The notes beneath the pieces are model-generated. The model was not told the origin of the DNA, did no database searches, and saw only the letters and a list, made by a program, of their open reading frames with translations. Shown here piece after piece: positions 15,772-21,621 of a stretch of DNA of 23,580 nucleotides (the stretch's first letter is position 1; each line of letters begins with the position of its first letter). The translations under genes and the position numbers were made by a program. This stretch comes from a virus, in IMG/VR virus record IMGVR_UViG_3300020312_000023, positions 1-23,580 of that record, one strand, 5' to 3'.

Positions 15772-16739
15772 TATTCCCAGAAGGATTTGGTCTGTTTCTT
15801 ATGACCTATTCCTCCCATACTTCCATCAAATTGTTTTCTCCAAGGTGCAGGTTTTGGTTTGCTTCCTTTATACTCAGGCACAGATGATTTATCAGGTTGT
15901 TTATTAGTTTGATCCTTTAATTCTCTGTCCATTGTTGATGCCATTGGTTCAAATCCTAACCAGTCAGGTGGTAAAGATTCTCTTCCAGGTAACTCACTTT
16001 CTAACATTTTAACCTCAAATCCGTATCTATGACTAAACACAATACGAGGGATCATATTCACACTAAGTGATATTCTATTAGGCGATTTATTGTCACTATA
16101 TCCATGTCTGAGGTGTGATTCCCATATTAAAAAGTCACCTACTTCGGGTTTAATTACTGCTCTAGGTTGTGAAAATACTGTTGCATTCTCTATATCTGGT
16201 GTAAATCCTATATGAGGTTCTATTGCAAAGTTAAACTTAGGAGATTGAAATTCAATAGGTGCAGCATCATCATCATGGTCTAAATACATGGTTCCAGATA
16301 AGAAACTATTTACATGTGCATGATAACTTTGTCCACCAGTTCCACGATTACAGTTAACCCAACTATCATTAATTAGATACTCTGATTGTATCATATACCC
16401 TAACACTTTAGTATGAAAATGATAGGCACATTCAGTCATCCATTTATGTAATTCAGGTGCATCAATATTATTAAAGAAATTGTTATTTAGTGTAACTCCT
16501 TGTGTTTCACCTGCATTGTTAACTTGCTCACCACGTTGATAATAATGCTTGAGATCTTTATTACTCCAATTAACATTATGATTGCGTTCTTTCGTATCTT
16601 CTCTTACTTTATTGGTCAAATCTTCCAGATATTGTTTATCTGGATAAGAGTAACATCCAACTGCTATTGGAAACAATGGGAGTATTTCTTTAGGTGTAAT
16701 GTTGTTACTTTGCATGCTAAGTTTGTGGTTCAAGTCCAT
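15771..16739 (-). CDS. 2OG-Fe(II) oxygenase family protein
   Basis: This 322-residue protein has the pattern of the putative 2OG-Fe(II) oxygenase family widespread in cyanophages. QSYHAHVNSFLSGTMYLD gives H140 and H142, GDFLIWESHLRHGYS gives the distal His H212, and NRISLSVNMIP gives the 2-oxoglutarate Arg R222. A polar, Pro-rich tail of about 70 residues follows (KPKPAPWRKQFDGSMGGIGHKKQ). The ATG at 16739 lies inside the upstream gene with AGG about 8 bases before it; the ATG at 16715, just past the upstream stop, is an alternative that removes 8 residues. The substrate is unknown. It forms a tandem with the next oxygenase. Confidence 0.88.
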   Translation of the reverse strand: MDLNHKLSMQSNNITPKEILPLFPIAVGCYSYPDKQYLEDLTNKVREDTKERNHNVNWSNKDLKHYYQRGEQVNNAGETQGVTLNNNFFNNIDAPELHKWMTECAYHFHTKVLGYMIQSEYLINDSWVNCNRGTGGQSYHAHVNSFLSGTMYLDHDDDAAPIEFQSPKFNFAIEPHIGFTPDIENATVFSQPRAVIKPEVGDFLIWESHLRHGYSDNKSPNRISLSVNMIPRIVFSHRYGFEVKMLESELPGRESLPPDWLGFEPMASTMDRELKDQTNKQPDKSSVPEYKGSKPKPAPWRKQFDGSMGGIGHKKQTKSFWE

Positions 16740-17355
16740 AGTATGTGCCTAAATCATGGTCAACATGTATCCAGAAGAAACGTGTTATTTGATATAAACC
16801 ATTACCAGAATAGGGCATATCATTATCTATAAGCACAGGAGTTATACTATTAAGTAATGATGCAGGAAATAGAATTGCTTCGTTATTCTTTAACTCAACT
16901 TTGTAATCCTCATCATTAAATATCAAGTCACCACCTGTAAATTGCTTTGGTTCTTTATACAAATTAACCAACAATACCCACGCTACACCATCAACATGCT
17001 CATTAATATAACACCCATTATTATAATAATTGATAGTAGTTAATTGCGTACCACAATTACTAAATCCTCTAAATGCGGGATTAATACTTTCTAATGCGGA
17101 AACTGTCGCTTTTGAATATATTTTATCTACACAATTTAATATATCTGATTGTCTAGCATCCTTAAATAACTCTTCAATAGTAATATAATGACGGTTACAA
17201 AATGGTTGCTCCGCATCATTACTCATTATCTGCGGATGTAAACGAGTGGGAGACGTTAAATATTTCAATTCAGGAAATATTTGATGCTCTAGTTCATACT
17301 CAGTAAAAAATTCCTCAATCAAAAGATGAGGAATTGGAGAGGAAATTTGCTTCAT
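16717..17355 (-). CDS. 2OG-Fe(II) oxygenase-like protein with altered distal metal ligand
   Basis: This 212-residue protein looks like a prolyl-hydroxylase-type dioxygenase. TTINYYNNGCYINEHVDG gives the HxD pair (H120, D122), the TGGDLIF strand follows, and NEAILFPASLLNSITPV then QITRFFWIHVD gives R192. The position usually filled by the distal Fe-binding His (LLHxVTPV) is Asn169 here, so normal three-ligand iron binding may be absent unless another His serves. The ATG at 17355 overlaps the upstream stop (ATGA). It may be a diverged or non-catalytic paralogue of its neighbour; the substrate is unknown. Confidence 0.75.
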   Translation of the reverse strand: MKQISSPIPHLLIEEFFTEYELEHQIFPELKYLTSPTRLHPQIMSNDAEQPFCNRHYITIEELFKDARQSDILNCVDKIYSKATVSALESINPAFRGFSNCGTQLTTINYYNNGCYINEHVDGVAWVLLVNLYKEPKQFTGGDLIFNDEDYKVELKNNEAILFPASLLNSITPVLIDNDMPYSGNGLYQITRFFWIHVDHDLGTYYGLEPQT

Positions 17356-17498
17356 TGATTTAACATTCTATCAATTTGTTGTTGTTTCTCAGTGTTAATA
17401 TCCTTGAGATGATTACCAAATCCAATAACACTAAAGACTGCTTTTACACCATAGATTAAAAAGAATACTATGATAAAGATTGTGATTGATTGTTTCAT
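17352..17498 (-). CDS. 48-aa single-pass membrane peptide
   Basis: ATG at 17498, stop TGA at 17352, overlapped by ATGA at both ends. The sequence MKQSITIFIIVFFLIYGVKA with VFSVIGFG gives one clear transmembrane segment (about residues 5-28), then a polar tail (NHLKDINTEKQQQIDRMLNQ). It could act at the host inner membrane. No family is recognised; too small to assign as a holin. Confidence 0.7.
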   Translation of the reverse strand: MKQSITIFIIVFFLIYGVKAVFSVIGFGNHLKDINTEKQQQIDRMLNQ

Positions 17499-17623
17499 TG
17501 GCACATATCTTCAAAGCGTTGTTTAGCAATAATCTCGCAATGTGCTTCGTCTAAATTAGGAAATTCTTCTAAAACTTCCTCATATAAAGTTTCAAGAATT
17601 GACTCGTGATGTAGAACTGACAT
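17495..17623 (-). CDS. 42-aa acidic helical peptide
   Basis: ATG at 17623 shares a base with the upstream stop (TAATG) and the stop at 17495 overlaps the next start (ATGA). The peptide MSVLHHESILETLYEEVLEE then FPNLDEAHCEIIAKQRFEDM looks like two helices, strongly acidic. The coupling at both ends supports translation. No family is recognised. Confidence 0.65.
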   Translation of the reverse strand: MSVLHHESILETLYEEVLEEFPNLDEAHCEIIAKQRFEDMCQ

Positions 17624-17817
17624 TAGTATGCACTCCTTAATAATGTGTACATTGCATCTCTAACTTGATGCGTATCTTCTACAATTCCCTCATACTTTTG
17701 GGTTTGTGCGTAACAATCAAGTGCTTGATCTATTACATCCCATTGTTCTTGAGTGAAGAAATCGTACATAGTATTTAACTCTTTGTGAGAGTAATCTTTG
17801 TTGTTAACTGTAAACAT
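17623..17817 (-). CDS. Hypothetical 64-aa protein
   Basis: The product MFTVNNKDYSHKELNTMYDF, then FTQEQWDVIDQALDCYAQTQ and EDTHQVRDAMYTLLRSAY, begins with a short strand and continues in helices. The ATG lies 4 bases after the stop of the 100-residue gene, with GGAG about 10 bases upstream of the ATG. Second gene of the operon from promoter B. No family is recognised. Confidence 0.65.
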   Translation of the reverse strand: MFTVNNKDYSHKELNTMYDFFTQEQWDVIDQALDCYAQTQKYEGIVEDTHQVRDAMYTLLRSAY

Positions 17818-17821
17818 TAGA

Positions 17822-18124
17822 TTAAACTCCCAAGTCTAAGAGTAGATCTTTTAGATAATCTTCAGCACAGTCTTGTGCATCATATACATTATCAAAAGTA
17901 CCGAGATCAATTTGATCTCCGATGATGCAACCTTTTGAATCATCGTAAACCATAGTACGGACTTCAAAACGGTCATTACCGTAGTGATAGATCGCTAGAT
18001 TAGGATCTAGGTCATTCTCACGTCTGTAAGAGTCAAACATAGAGGTGACTACACCCCGTTGCCACTCAAGACCAAGATAATCATCACATAGATTGATGGA
18101 TTGTGAAAAAAGAGATTTTGACAT
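17822..18124 (-). CDS. Hypothetical 100-aa protein, first gene after promoter B
   Basis: The protein has a helical start (MSKSLFSQSINLCDDYLGLEWQRGVVTSMFDSY) and an alpha/beta remainder (AIYHYGNDRFEVRTMVYDDSKG, with the acidic DAQDCAEDYLKDLLLDLGV end). It lies about 40 bases downstream of promoter B and leads an operon of seven coupled genes that ends with the oxygenases and the SH3-like protein. There is no good Shine-Dalgarno: the AAGGA in the leader is 24 bases from the ATG. No family is recognised. Confidence 0.7.
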   Translation of the reverse strand: MSKSLFSQSINLCDDYLGLEWQRGVVTSMFDSYRRENDLDPNLAIYHYGNDRFEVRTMVYDDSKGCIIGDQIDLGTFDNVYDAQDCAEDYLKDLLLDLGV

Positions 18125-18165
18125 AATTGAAAAATTGAAAATTGGTGTTCCTTGATTATGTACTT

Positions 18166-18222
18166 ACTATAGCACACAATCGGGCAAAAATCAAGCGATC
18201 TTGTGCCACTTTATTGACTGTC
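18166..18222 (-). promoter_or_regulatory. Promoter B with shared upstream element
   Basis: On the minus strand, TTGATT (18189-18194), a 17-base spacer and TATAGT (18166-18171) form the promoter. The element GACAGTCAATAAAGTGGCAC (18203-18222) ends 31 bases before the -10 and overlaps the stop codon of the upstream 54-residue gene. The leader AATCAAGGAACACCAA nearly repeats that of promoter A. Confidence 0.8.
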
Positions 18223-18375
18223 CATCAATGGTCTCAATACGTCATCCATGATGATACCATTGAAATTCTGAAAGATTCCTATCAATTCATCATCTAACGA
18301 GGTGCATGTATCAAGTATTTGTTTAACCTCATTCAAATGGATTAACAGTTTCTGCTTATCAGTTAACTCATTCAT
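18211..18375 (-). CDS. Hypothetical 54-aa helical protein
   Basis: ATG at 18375 overlaps the upstream stop (ATGA); stop TAA at 18211. The product MNELTDKQKLLIHLNEVKQI, LDTCTSLDDELIGIFQNFNG, ending IIMDDVLRPLMDSQ, is helical and acidic. Its last codons contain the upstream element of promoter B. No family is recognised; it is the last gene of its transcription unit. Confidence 0.65.
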   Translation of the reverse strand: MNELTDKQKLLIHLNEVKQILDTCTSLDDELIGIFQNFNGIIMDDVLRPLMDSQ

Positions 18376-18602
18376 AATCCATCCTTAATTGTTATTGCAC
18401 CAGCATGATTCCACTTAATGTTTAAGCATGCCATGTGAATATCTAGCAGATTTGATAGATTAACTCCCTCTAAATCTGTCCAGTCTGAAACATAATCAGT
18501 CTGGTCAAAATCACCAGTTCCATCTATCTTCTGTGGGCATGATTTGAAATTTTGGTCATCATCTACCCAGAAGATTCTTCCAAATGATTTACTATGAAAC
18601 AT
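18372..18602 (-). CDS. Hypothetical 76-aa protein
   Basis: The start is fixed by a near-perfect Shine-Dalgarno (AAAGGAGGT) 8 bases before the ATG. The product MFHSKSFGRIFWVDDDQNFK, SCPQKIDGTGDFDQTDYVSD, WTDLEGVNLSNLLDIHMACL, ending NIKWNHAGAITIKDGL, is acidic with beta-like ends and a central helix. It is coupled to the 54-residue gene. No family is recognised. Confidence 0.7.
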   Translation of the reverse strand: MFHSKSFGRIFWVDDDQNFKSCPQKIDGTGDFDQTDYVSDWTDLEGVNLSNLLDIHMACLNIKWNHAGAITIKDGL

Positions 18603-18616
18603 TAGAAATACCTCCT

Positions 18617-18757
18617 TTAAGCATTATTAATTATTTCTTCTTTCCAGTCAATATCAGCAAAGACCTCATAAAAGAGTTCACAACCGATATCAAAGTCATC
18701 ATCAAGTTCACCTTGATAGACTTTAACAACCTCATCATAAGTCCTGGATTCTGACAT
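18617..18757 (-). CDS. Hypothetical 46-aa acidic protein with structured leader
   Basis: The ATG at 18757 is preferred over the in-frame ATG at 18872-18874, because that one is at the predicted transcription start and would put a hairpin inside the coding region. GGAG lies 8 bases before this start. The product MSESRTYDEVVKVYQGELDD then DFDIGCELFYEVFADIDWKE is acidic and mostly helical. A leader of about 113 bases with nested stems precedes it. No family is recognised. Confidence 0.6.
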   Translation of the reverse strand: MSESRTYDEVVKVYQGELDDDFDIGCELFYEVFADIDWKEEIINNA

Positions 18758-18870
18758 AATTAAAACTCCAAATAGGGTGAATAGTGAGAGGAACAAAATC
18801 GCAGATGTCTGACCATATCTTAGTAGGATAACCCCACAAATGGTCTCAGGGATGCGATTTTGTTCCCCAT
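18758..18870 (-). promoter_or_regulatory. Structured 5' leader with nested stems and TATTCACCCTAT block
   Basis: Downstream of promoter C, the minus-strand RNA can form an outer perfect 14-bp stem (GGAACAAAATCGCA, 18853-18866, with its complement 18790-18803). Inside is a 6-bp stem GACCAT/ATGGTC (18840-18845, 18811-18816), and inside that a 5-bp hairpin GTGGG/CCTAC (18833-18837, 18823-18827) with a 5-base loop. After the stem comes TATTCACCCTAT (18772-18783) and then GGAG and the start. The second leader at 20048-20138 shares this block. Likely a translational control element. Confidence 0.65.
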
Positions 18871-18876
18871 ACATGT

Positions 18877-18932
18877 ATTATACACGATCAGGGGTATGTG
18901 TCATGTGATTTGGTGACACTTTGTAATCTGTC
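18877..18932 (-). promoter_or_regulatory. Promoter C with shared upstream element
   Basis: On the minus strand, ATGACA (18899-18904), a 16-base spacer and TATAAT (18877-18882) form the promoter. GACAGATTACAAAGTGTCAC (18913-18932) ends 30 bases before the -10. It all lies within the last codons and stop of the 18888-19112 gene. The promoter drives the structured leader. Confidence 0.8.
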
Positions 18933-19112
18933 CACTCCTCGGACTACATCAATCTCTCTTATGATACGCTCAATTCTGGGCGTATTGATCGGGCAACGAT
19001 AACTAAATGTTGTCGCTTCCTTATTGAGACATTGAATGATAAGATCTAACTCCTTATCTTCAAGTGTTATATTATAATATACACCTGAAGATGTGATGAT
19101 AGGTTCACTCAT
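18888..19112 (-). CDS. Hypothetical 74-aa protein
   Basis: ATG at 19112 overlaps the upstream stop (ATGA). The product MSEPIITSSGVYYNITLEDK, ELDLIIQCLNKEATTFSYRC, then PRIERIIREIDVVRGVDRLQ, has beta-strands first and two helices later. The last 15 codons carry promoter C, so the C-terminus (SVTKSHDTYP) is doubly constrained. No family is recognised. Confidence 0.65.
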   Translation of the reverse strand: MSEPIITSSGVYYNITLEDKELDLIIQCLNKEATTFSYRCPINTPRIERIIREIDVVRGVDRLQSVTKSHDTYP

Positions 19113-19276
19113 CTCTCTTTAATTAACTCAGCAATTTGTGCATCTTCCACCTGATATTGTCTCAGTTTGAGATAGATATCAGACCAGAATTCCTGAATTG
19201 GTTCATCATTAACAACATTCATTTCTTGCTTGATGTTGTTAAGAACTGCTTCCCACTGATAGTTGCTTAATGGCAT
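19109..19276 (-). CDS. Hypothetical 55-aa helical protein
   Basis: ATG at 19276 with GGAG about 7 bases upstream; the stop overlaps the next start (ATGA). The product MPLSNYQWEAVLNNIKQEMN, VVNDEPIQEFWSDIYLKLRQ, ending YQVEDAQIAELIKER, is helical. It overlaps the end of the zinc-ribbon gene by 10 bases. No family is recognised. Confidence 0.65.
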   Translation of the reverse strand: MPLSNYQWEAVLNNIKQEMNVVNDEPIQEFWSDIYLKLRQYQVEDAQIAELIKER

Positions 19277-19437
19277 GGTAATCTCCATGAGGTTTTGTTT
19301 ACTGAGGCATCACAATGTATGCAGTTTAATGCACTCCAACTAAAGTGAAATACTCTAGCGTGACTGTTACATTCTGGGCAGATAATCAACTTGCCATGTT
19401 TACCTGCACGAGTGTATCTGTTAACTGTTTTGTGCAT
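19267..19437 (-). CDS. Small zinc-ribbon protein
   Basis: The internal ATG at 19437 (MHKTVNRYTRAGKHGKLIICPECN) is favoured over the ATG at 19452, because the longer form lies further inside the upstream gene; both remain possible. Two pairs of cysteines (CPEC, then CIHC 16 residues later) form a probable zinc ribbon, with a hydrophobic RVFHFSWSAL segment between. Small zinc ribbons of this kind recur in cyanophages as far as I recall. A role in binding nucleic acid or polymerase is possible but unproven. Confidence 0.7.
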   Translation of the reverse strand: MHKTVNRYTRAGKHGKLIICPECNSHARVFHFSWSALNCIHCDASVNKTSWRLPCH

Positions 19438-19609
19438 AATCCCATAGTTCAATGAAATTTTTTAACCATGAATCATGCTCAGGTGAGTAATCCTGTTCAT
19501 CAGCAGATACCATAGGTAAGTGATGCTTAACTACATAATCTGCATAAACTTCTTGTAAGAAATCAATTTTATCCATAGGTTGTAGTTTGATTGCTTCAAG
19601 GTAACTCAT
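19421..19609 (-). CDS. Hypothetical 62-aa protein
   Basis: The ATG directly abuts the upstream stop (TAAATG). The product MSYLEAIKLQPMDKIDFLQE, VYADYVVKHHLPMVSADEQD, ending YSPEHDSWLKNFIELWDYAQNS, is helical and acidic. It is the middle gene of the operon from promoter D. No family is recognised. Confidence 0.65.
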   Translation of the reverse strand: MSYLEAIKLQPMDKIDFLQEVYADYVVKHHLPMVSADEQDYSPEHDSWLKNFIELWDYAQNS

Positions 19610-19816
19610 TTAATAATCCTCCTGATATGTGAATTGGGTGAATTTATCGTAATCAAATTTATATGATACAACTCTAGCATCTTGATAATCATCATTATCA
19701 GATTGACTATGCCATGAGTTCAAGTATGCTTGAATCTCTTCACATAGATGTACAGGATTGATGGAATCATTCTCATCATCAAACTGTATGCGAACTTGAA
19801 AAATTGCTGATTTCAT
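19610..19816 (-). CDS. Hypothetical 68-aa protein
   Basis: The ATG abuts the stop of the upstream gene. The product MKSAIFQVRIQFDDENDSIN, PVHLCEEIQAYLNSWHSQSD, then ARVVSYKFDYDKFTQFTYQEDY, has a strand-helix-strand pattern with an acidic linker. No family is recognised. Confidence 0.65.
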   Translation of the reverse strand: MKSAIFQVRIQFDDENDSINPVHLCEEIQAYLNSWHSQSDNDDYQDARVVSYKFDYDKFTQFTYQEDY

Positions 19817-20047
19817 TTATACATCCTCAAACCATGAATCGTTATCCTCATCATTACAAACTGAGGTTAATGTGAAATTAGGAATGAATAGAAACTTATA
19901 ATCATTATCTTCAGGATCAACACCATCTACAACAAACTCTGAGTAGATAGATGTAACATTCTTCAGGTTATTCTCCTGGAGATTCCGTTGTAATGCTTCC
20001 ATGAGTGTATCACTCATATTTTCAATAGACGTTTGTTGTTCGTCCAT
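19817..20047 (-). CDS. Hypothetical 76-aa protein with structured leader
   Basis: The ATG at 20047 (MDEQQTSIENMSDTLMEALQ) is chosen because GGAGG lies right before it; an in-frame extension to 20134 would start at the predicted transcription start and run through a leader hairpin. The remainder includes a beta segment (YSEFVVDGVDPEDNDYKFLF) and an acidic end (NDEDNDSWFEDV). The leader shares its TATTCACCCTAT block with that of the 46-residue gene. No family is recognised. Confidence 0.65.
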   Translation of the reverse strand: MDEQQTSIENMSDTLMEALQRNLQENNLKNVTSIYSEFVVDGVDPEDNDYKFLFIPNFTLTSVCNDEDNDSWFEDV

Positions 20048-20138
20048 AGTTCCTCCGATAGGGTGAATAAGAGTGTGGAAGAGGTTCGTCTTAAAGAGCA
20101 TTTTCCTCTGGGGTCGCTCACCCTTGCCTTCCACTCTT
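20048..20138 (-). promoter_or_regulatory. Second structured leader with TATTCACCCTAT block
   Basis: In the minus-strand RNA, AAGAGTGGAAG (20128-20138) pairs with CTTCCACACTCTT (20069-20081), an 11-bp stem with a 2-base bulge. The shared block TATTCACCCTAT follows (20058-20069), then GGAGG and the start. Within the loop AGGGTGA (20118-20124) is complementary to TCACCCT of the shared block (20060-20066), giving an alternative pairing beside the ribosome binding site. Confidence 0.6.
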
Positions 20139-20140
20139 TA

Positions 20141-20195
20141 ATAATACACGATTTTGAGAGTAAATGGTGAAAATGTGGTCAGTTTGATAACTGTC
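20141..20195 (-). promoter_or_regulatory. Promoter D with shared upstream element
   Basis: On the minus strand, -10 TATTAT (20141-20146) is preceded by TG (CGTGTATTAT); no good -35 is seen. GACAGTTATCAAACTG (20180-20195) lies 33 bases upstream and is repeated exactly at promoter E with the same spacing. Weak basal elements plus a conserved site suggest an activator. Confidence 0.75.
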
Positions 20196-20215
20196 ACATA
20201 ATGGGGTTGACGAAA

Positions 20216-20269
20216 CATGAAAAAACGTGCATTTTAAAATGTAACGGTGGTATGAAACATCATACCACT
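20216..20269 (-). terminator. Likely terminator after the HicA-like gene
   Basis: GTGGTATG (overlapping the gene stop) pairs with CATACCAC around a 6-base loop (20247-20268). Then a palindromic CATTTTAAAATG and the run CACGTTTTTT follow on the minus strand (ending near 20219). The T-run is 30 bases past the first stem, so the second hairpin may be the working one. The plus-strand version ends in TTTT, so it could also be bidirectional. The gap 20048-20259 otherwise holds promoter D and its leader. Confidence 0.45.
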
Positions 20270-20457
20270 TTTCCCATTATTCTCCTTATCTGGCGTGAAC
20301 ATTGAGCAACGGCATAATTATCACTAGGAGTTTTGCTCGTAGTGATAATCGTACCATTCTTATGTTGCCAAATAAAATGTTTAGTTTCTCTTACTAAATG
20401 AAAGTCATTCTTTTCCATTAAGAAACGAATCTCTTTCGTCAATGACTTCTTTGGCAT
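20260..20457 (-). CDS. HicA-like (YcfA-type) small protein
   Basis: The ATG at 20457 is preferred (GAGG upstream) over a longer frame that lies inside the preceding gene. The 65-residue product MPKKSLTKEIRFLMEKNDFH, LVRETKHFIWQHKNGTIITT, SKTPSDNYAVAQCSRQIRRI has the HicA/YcfA layout: helix, R-x-TKH-FIW-H strand, G-turn, TPSD, C-terminal helix with IRR. HicA proteins are mRNA interferases with a dsRBD-like fold; the His of TKH would match the catalytic one. No HicB partner is seen beside it, so it may be a phage factor acting alone. Confidence 0.6.
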   Translation of the reverse strand: MPKKSLTKEIRFLMEKNDFHLVRETKHFIWQHKNGTIITTSKTPSDNYAVAQCSRQIRRIMGKVV

Positions 20458-20462
20458 GATGA

Positions 20463-20780
20463 TTACCTCAGATAAAGATAACCACCTGCCCAATCTGCTC
20501 GTGCATAGCATTCACCACGTGAAACACTATCTAACAAATTGTAGCGAACATGCTTTGCAGGTTTTGCCCATGATGCAGGTTTGTAAACATCACCAGTCTT
20601 CTTATCTACAAAACAATGTACACTATTATTGGAATTGATTTTGTAATACTTACGACCCTCAACAATTTCAAATGTTTCACTTAAACTGTTGGGATACTTA
20701 GTATTAAAATCCTCTTGCAATCTTTGTGCTAATTTATGAGTGTACTCATAAACTTCTGATACAAATAGAGTTTTAGTCAT
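20463..20780 (-). CDS. Conserved phage hypothetical protein (VDKKTGDVYKPASW type)
   Basis: The 105-residue protein has a helical start (TKTLFVSEVYEYTHKLAQRLQEDF) and a conserved end with CFVDKKTGDVYKPASWAKPAKHVRYNLLD, a motif I recognise from many small phage proteins of unknown function. The ATG lies 3 bases after the upstream stop (TAATCAATG), and the stop is 5 bases before the HicA-like ATG, so it is co-transcribed with it from promoter E. Confidence 0.75.
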   Translation of the reverse strand: MTKTLFVSEVYEYTHKLAQRLQEDFNTKYPNSLSETFEIVEGRKYYKINSNNSVHCFVDKKTGDVYKPASWAKPAKHVRYNLLDSVSRGECYARADWAGGYLYLR

Positions 20781-20783
20781 TGA

Positions 20784-20945
20784 TTAATTCCAGTAAGAGT
20801 TTAAAGAACGAGATGTGAATTGATACTCTACAGTATCATCTAGTGACCCTAATATGTCACCTACCCACTCATCTTCGTTGATTTGTGAATGATCTGATTC
20901 AAACACTTCACTTGGAACTTCAAGTGATTTTGGTTTCCTAGGCAT
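20784..20945 (-). CDS. Hypothetical 53-aa acidic protein
   Basis: ATG at 20945, stop TAA at 20784. The product MPRKPKSLEVPSEVFESDHS, QINEDEWVGDILGSLDDTVE, ending YQFTSRSLNSYWN, has a basic start and an acidic helix and looks partly disordered. It is the first gene after promoter E, with only a weak Shine-Dalgarno (CGGA). No family is recognised. Confidence 0.6.
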   Translation of the reverse strand: MPRKPKSLEVPSEVFESDHSQINEDEWVGDILGSLDDTVEYQFTSRSLNSYWN

Positions 20946-20968
20946 TTAATCCGTTGGTTGACTACTCT

Positions 20969-21026
20969 ATTATAATACACGAGATTCAAATCAAATGGTA
21001 AAAATGTGTGCAGTTTGATAACTGTC
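20969..21026 (-). promoter_or_regulatory. Promoter E with shared upstream element
   Basis: On the minus strand, TATTATAAT (20969-20977) gives overlapping -10 hexamers preceded by CGTG, as in promoter D. GACAGTTATCAAACTG (21011-21026), an inverted repeat CAGTT/AACTG, lies 33 bases upstream and overlaps the stop codon of the nuclease-like gene. The leader is short (about 20 bases). Confidence 0.75.
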
Positions 21027-21621
21027 ACATGCTCATCAACTTCTCATATAATTTTGTTCTAATCTTAAAGTGTCCTTTAACATGATGCTCATCTATGTAA
21101 TCTTTATCAAGATAGTGTACAATTAGATCAGGATCATTGTACCATTGTTCATAAGTCCACGATGCACTTCTAACATATCGTTGACCTTTATTCTCACACA
21201 ATTCTGTTACTTGAGCATCTAACTTATCTGCTATTGTTTTAAACTTATACTCAACAACATACATCACTCTACCATAAACAAATAGTGATGATATGATAGG
21301 CAAATTAACAGCATAATCCTTTAAGTATCTCAAACGTGTATAATCATTAAAGCAACCTCCACCATTGGTTGTTGATTTATAATAATTTTTAGGTTTGATT
21401 TCTTTCTCTTCACCTGTTAATTTGCACTTACAATCTCTACCAAGTTTACCAGCAATAGGATCACAATTAGCGAGATGGGCAGTAATATGCTCTCTGAGCG
21501 TAGAACTGTTGGGATCATTGACATAAATTTCATAAAGTTCCTCAAATAAACTATCTAGTTTTTTGGATGATTTGCCTGTTGATCTATCAACAGCAAGTTG
21601 TAATAATTCAGGAGTAAACAT
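21025..21621 (-). CDS. Putative PD-(D/E)XK-type nuclease partner of the helicase
   Basis: The ATG at 21621 is preferred over the TTG at 21627; both lie inside the helicase gene. The 198-residue protein has a possible nuclease core: GRD (D63) followed 11 residues later by EIK (E74, K76), in GRDCKCKLTGEEKEIKPKNY. A conserved-looking TTNGGGCFNDYTRLRYLKD segment follows, then a core strand SLFVYGRVMYVVEYKF. The second half has YVRSASWTYEQWY. The C-terminus carries the shared promoter element. The D-x11-ExK spacing fits this superfamily, but no family was identified, so the function is tentative. The link to the helicase upstream is the main support. Confidence 0.5.
   Translation of the reverse strand: MFTPELLQLAVDRSTGKSSKKLDSLFEELYEIYVNDPNSSTLREHITAHLANCDPIAGKLGRDCKCKLTGEEKEIKPKNYYKSTTNGGGCFNDYTRLRYLKDYAVNLPIISSLFVYGRVMYVVEYKFKTIADKLDAQVTELCENKGQRYVRSASWTYEQWYNDPDLIVHYLDKDYIDEHHVKGHFKIRTKLYEKLMSM

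Noticed and set aside
18758-18874. N-terminal extension of the 46-residue gene back to 18874
   Set aside because: The extended start is at the predicted transcription start, and the extension would be coded by the structured leader; a better Shine-Dalgarno precedes 18757.
20048-20134. N-terminal extension of the 76-residue gene back to 20134
   Set aside because: Same reasoning: the region is a leader hairpin directly after promoter D, and GGAGG precedes the ATG at 20047.
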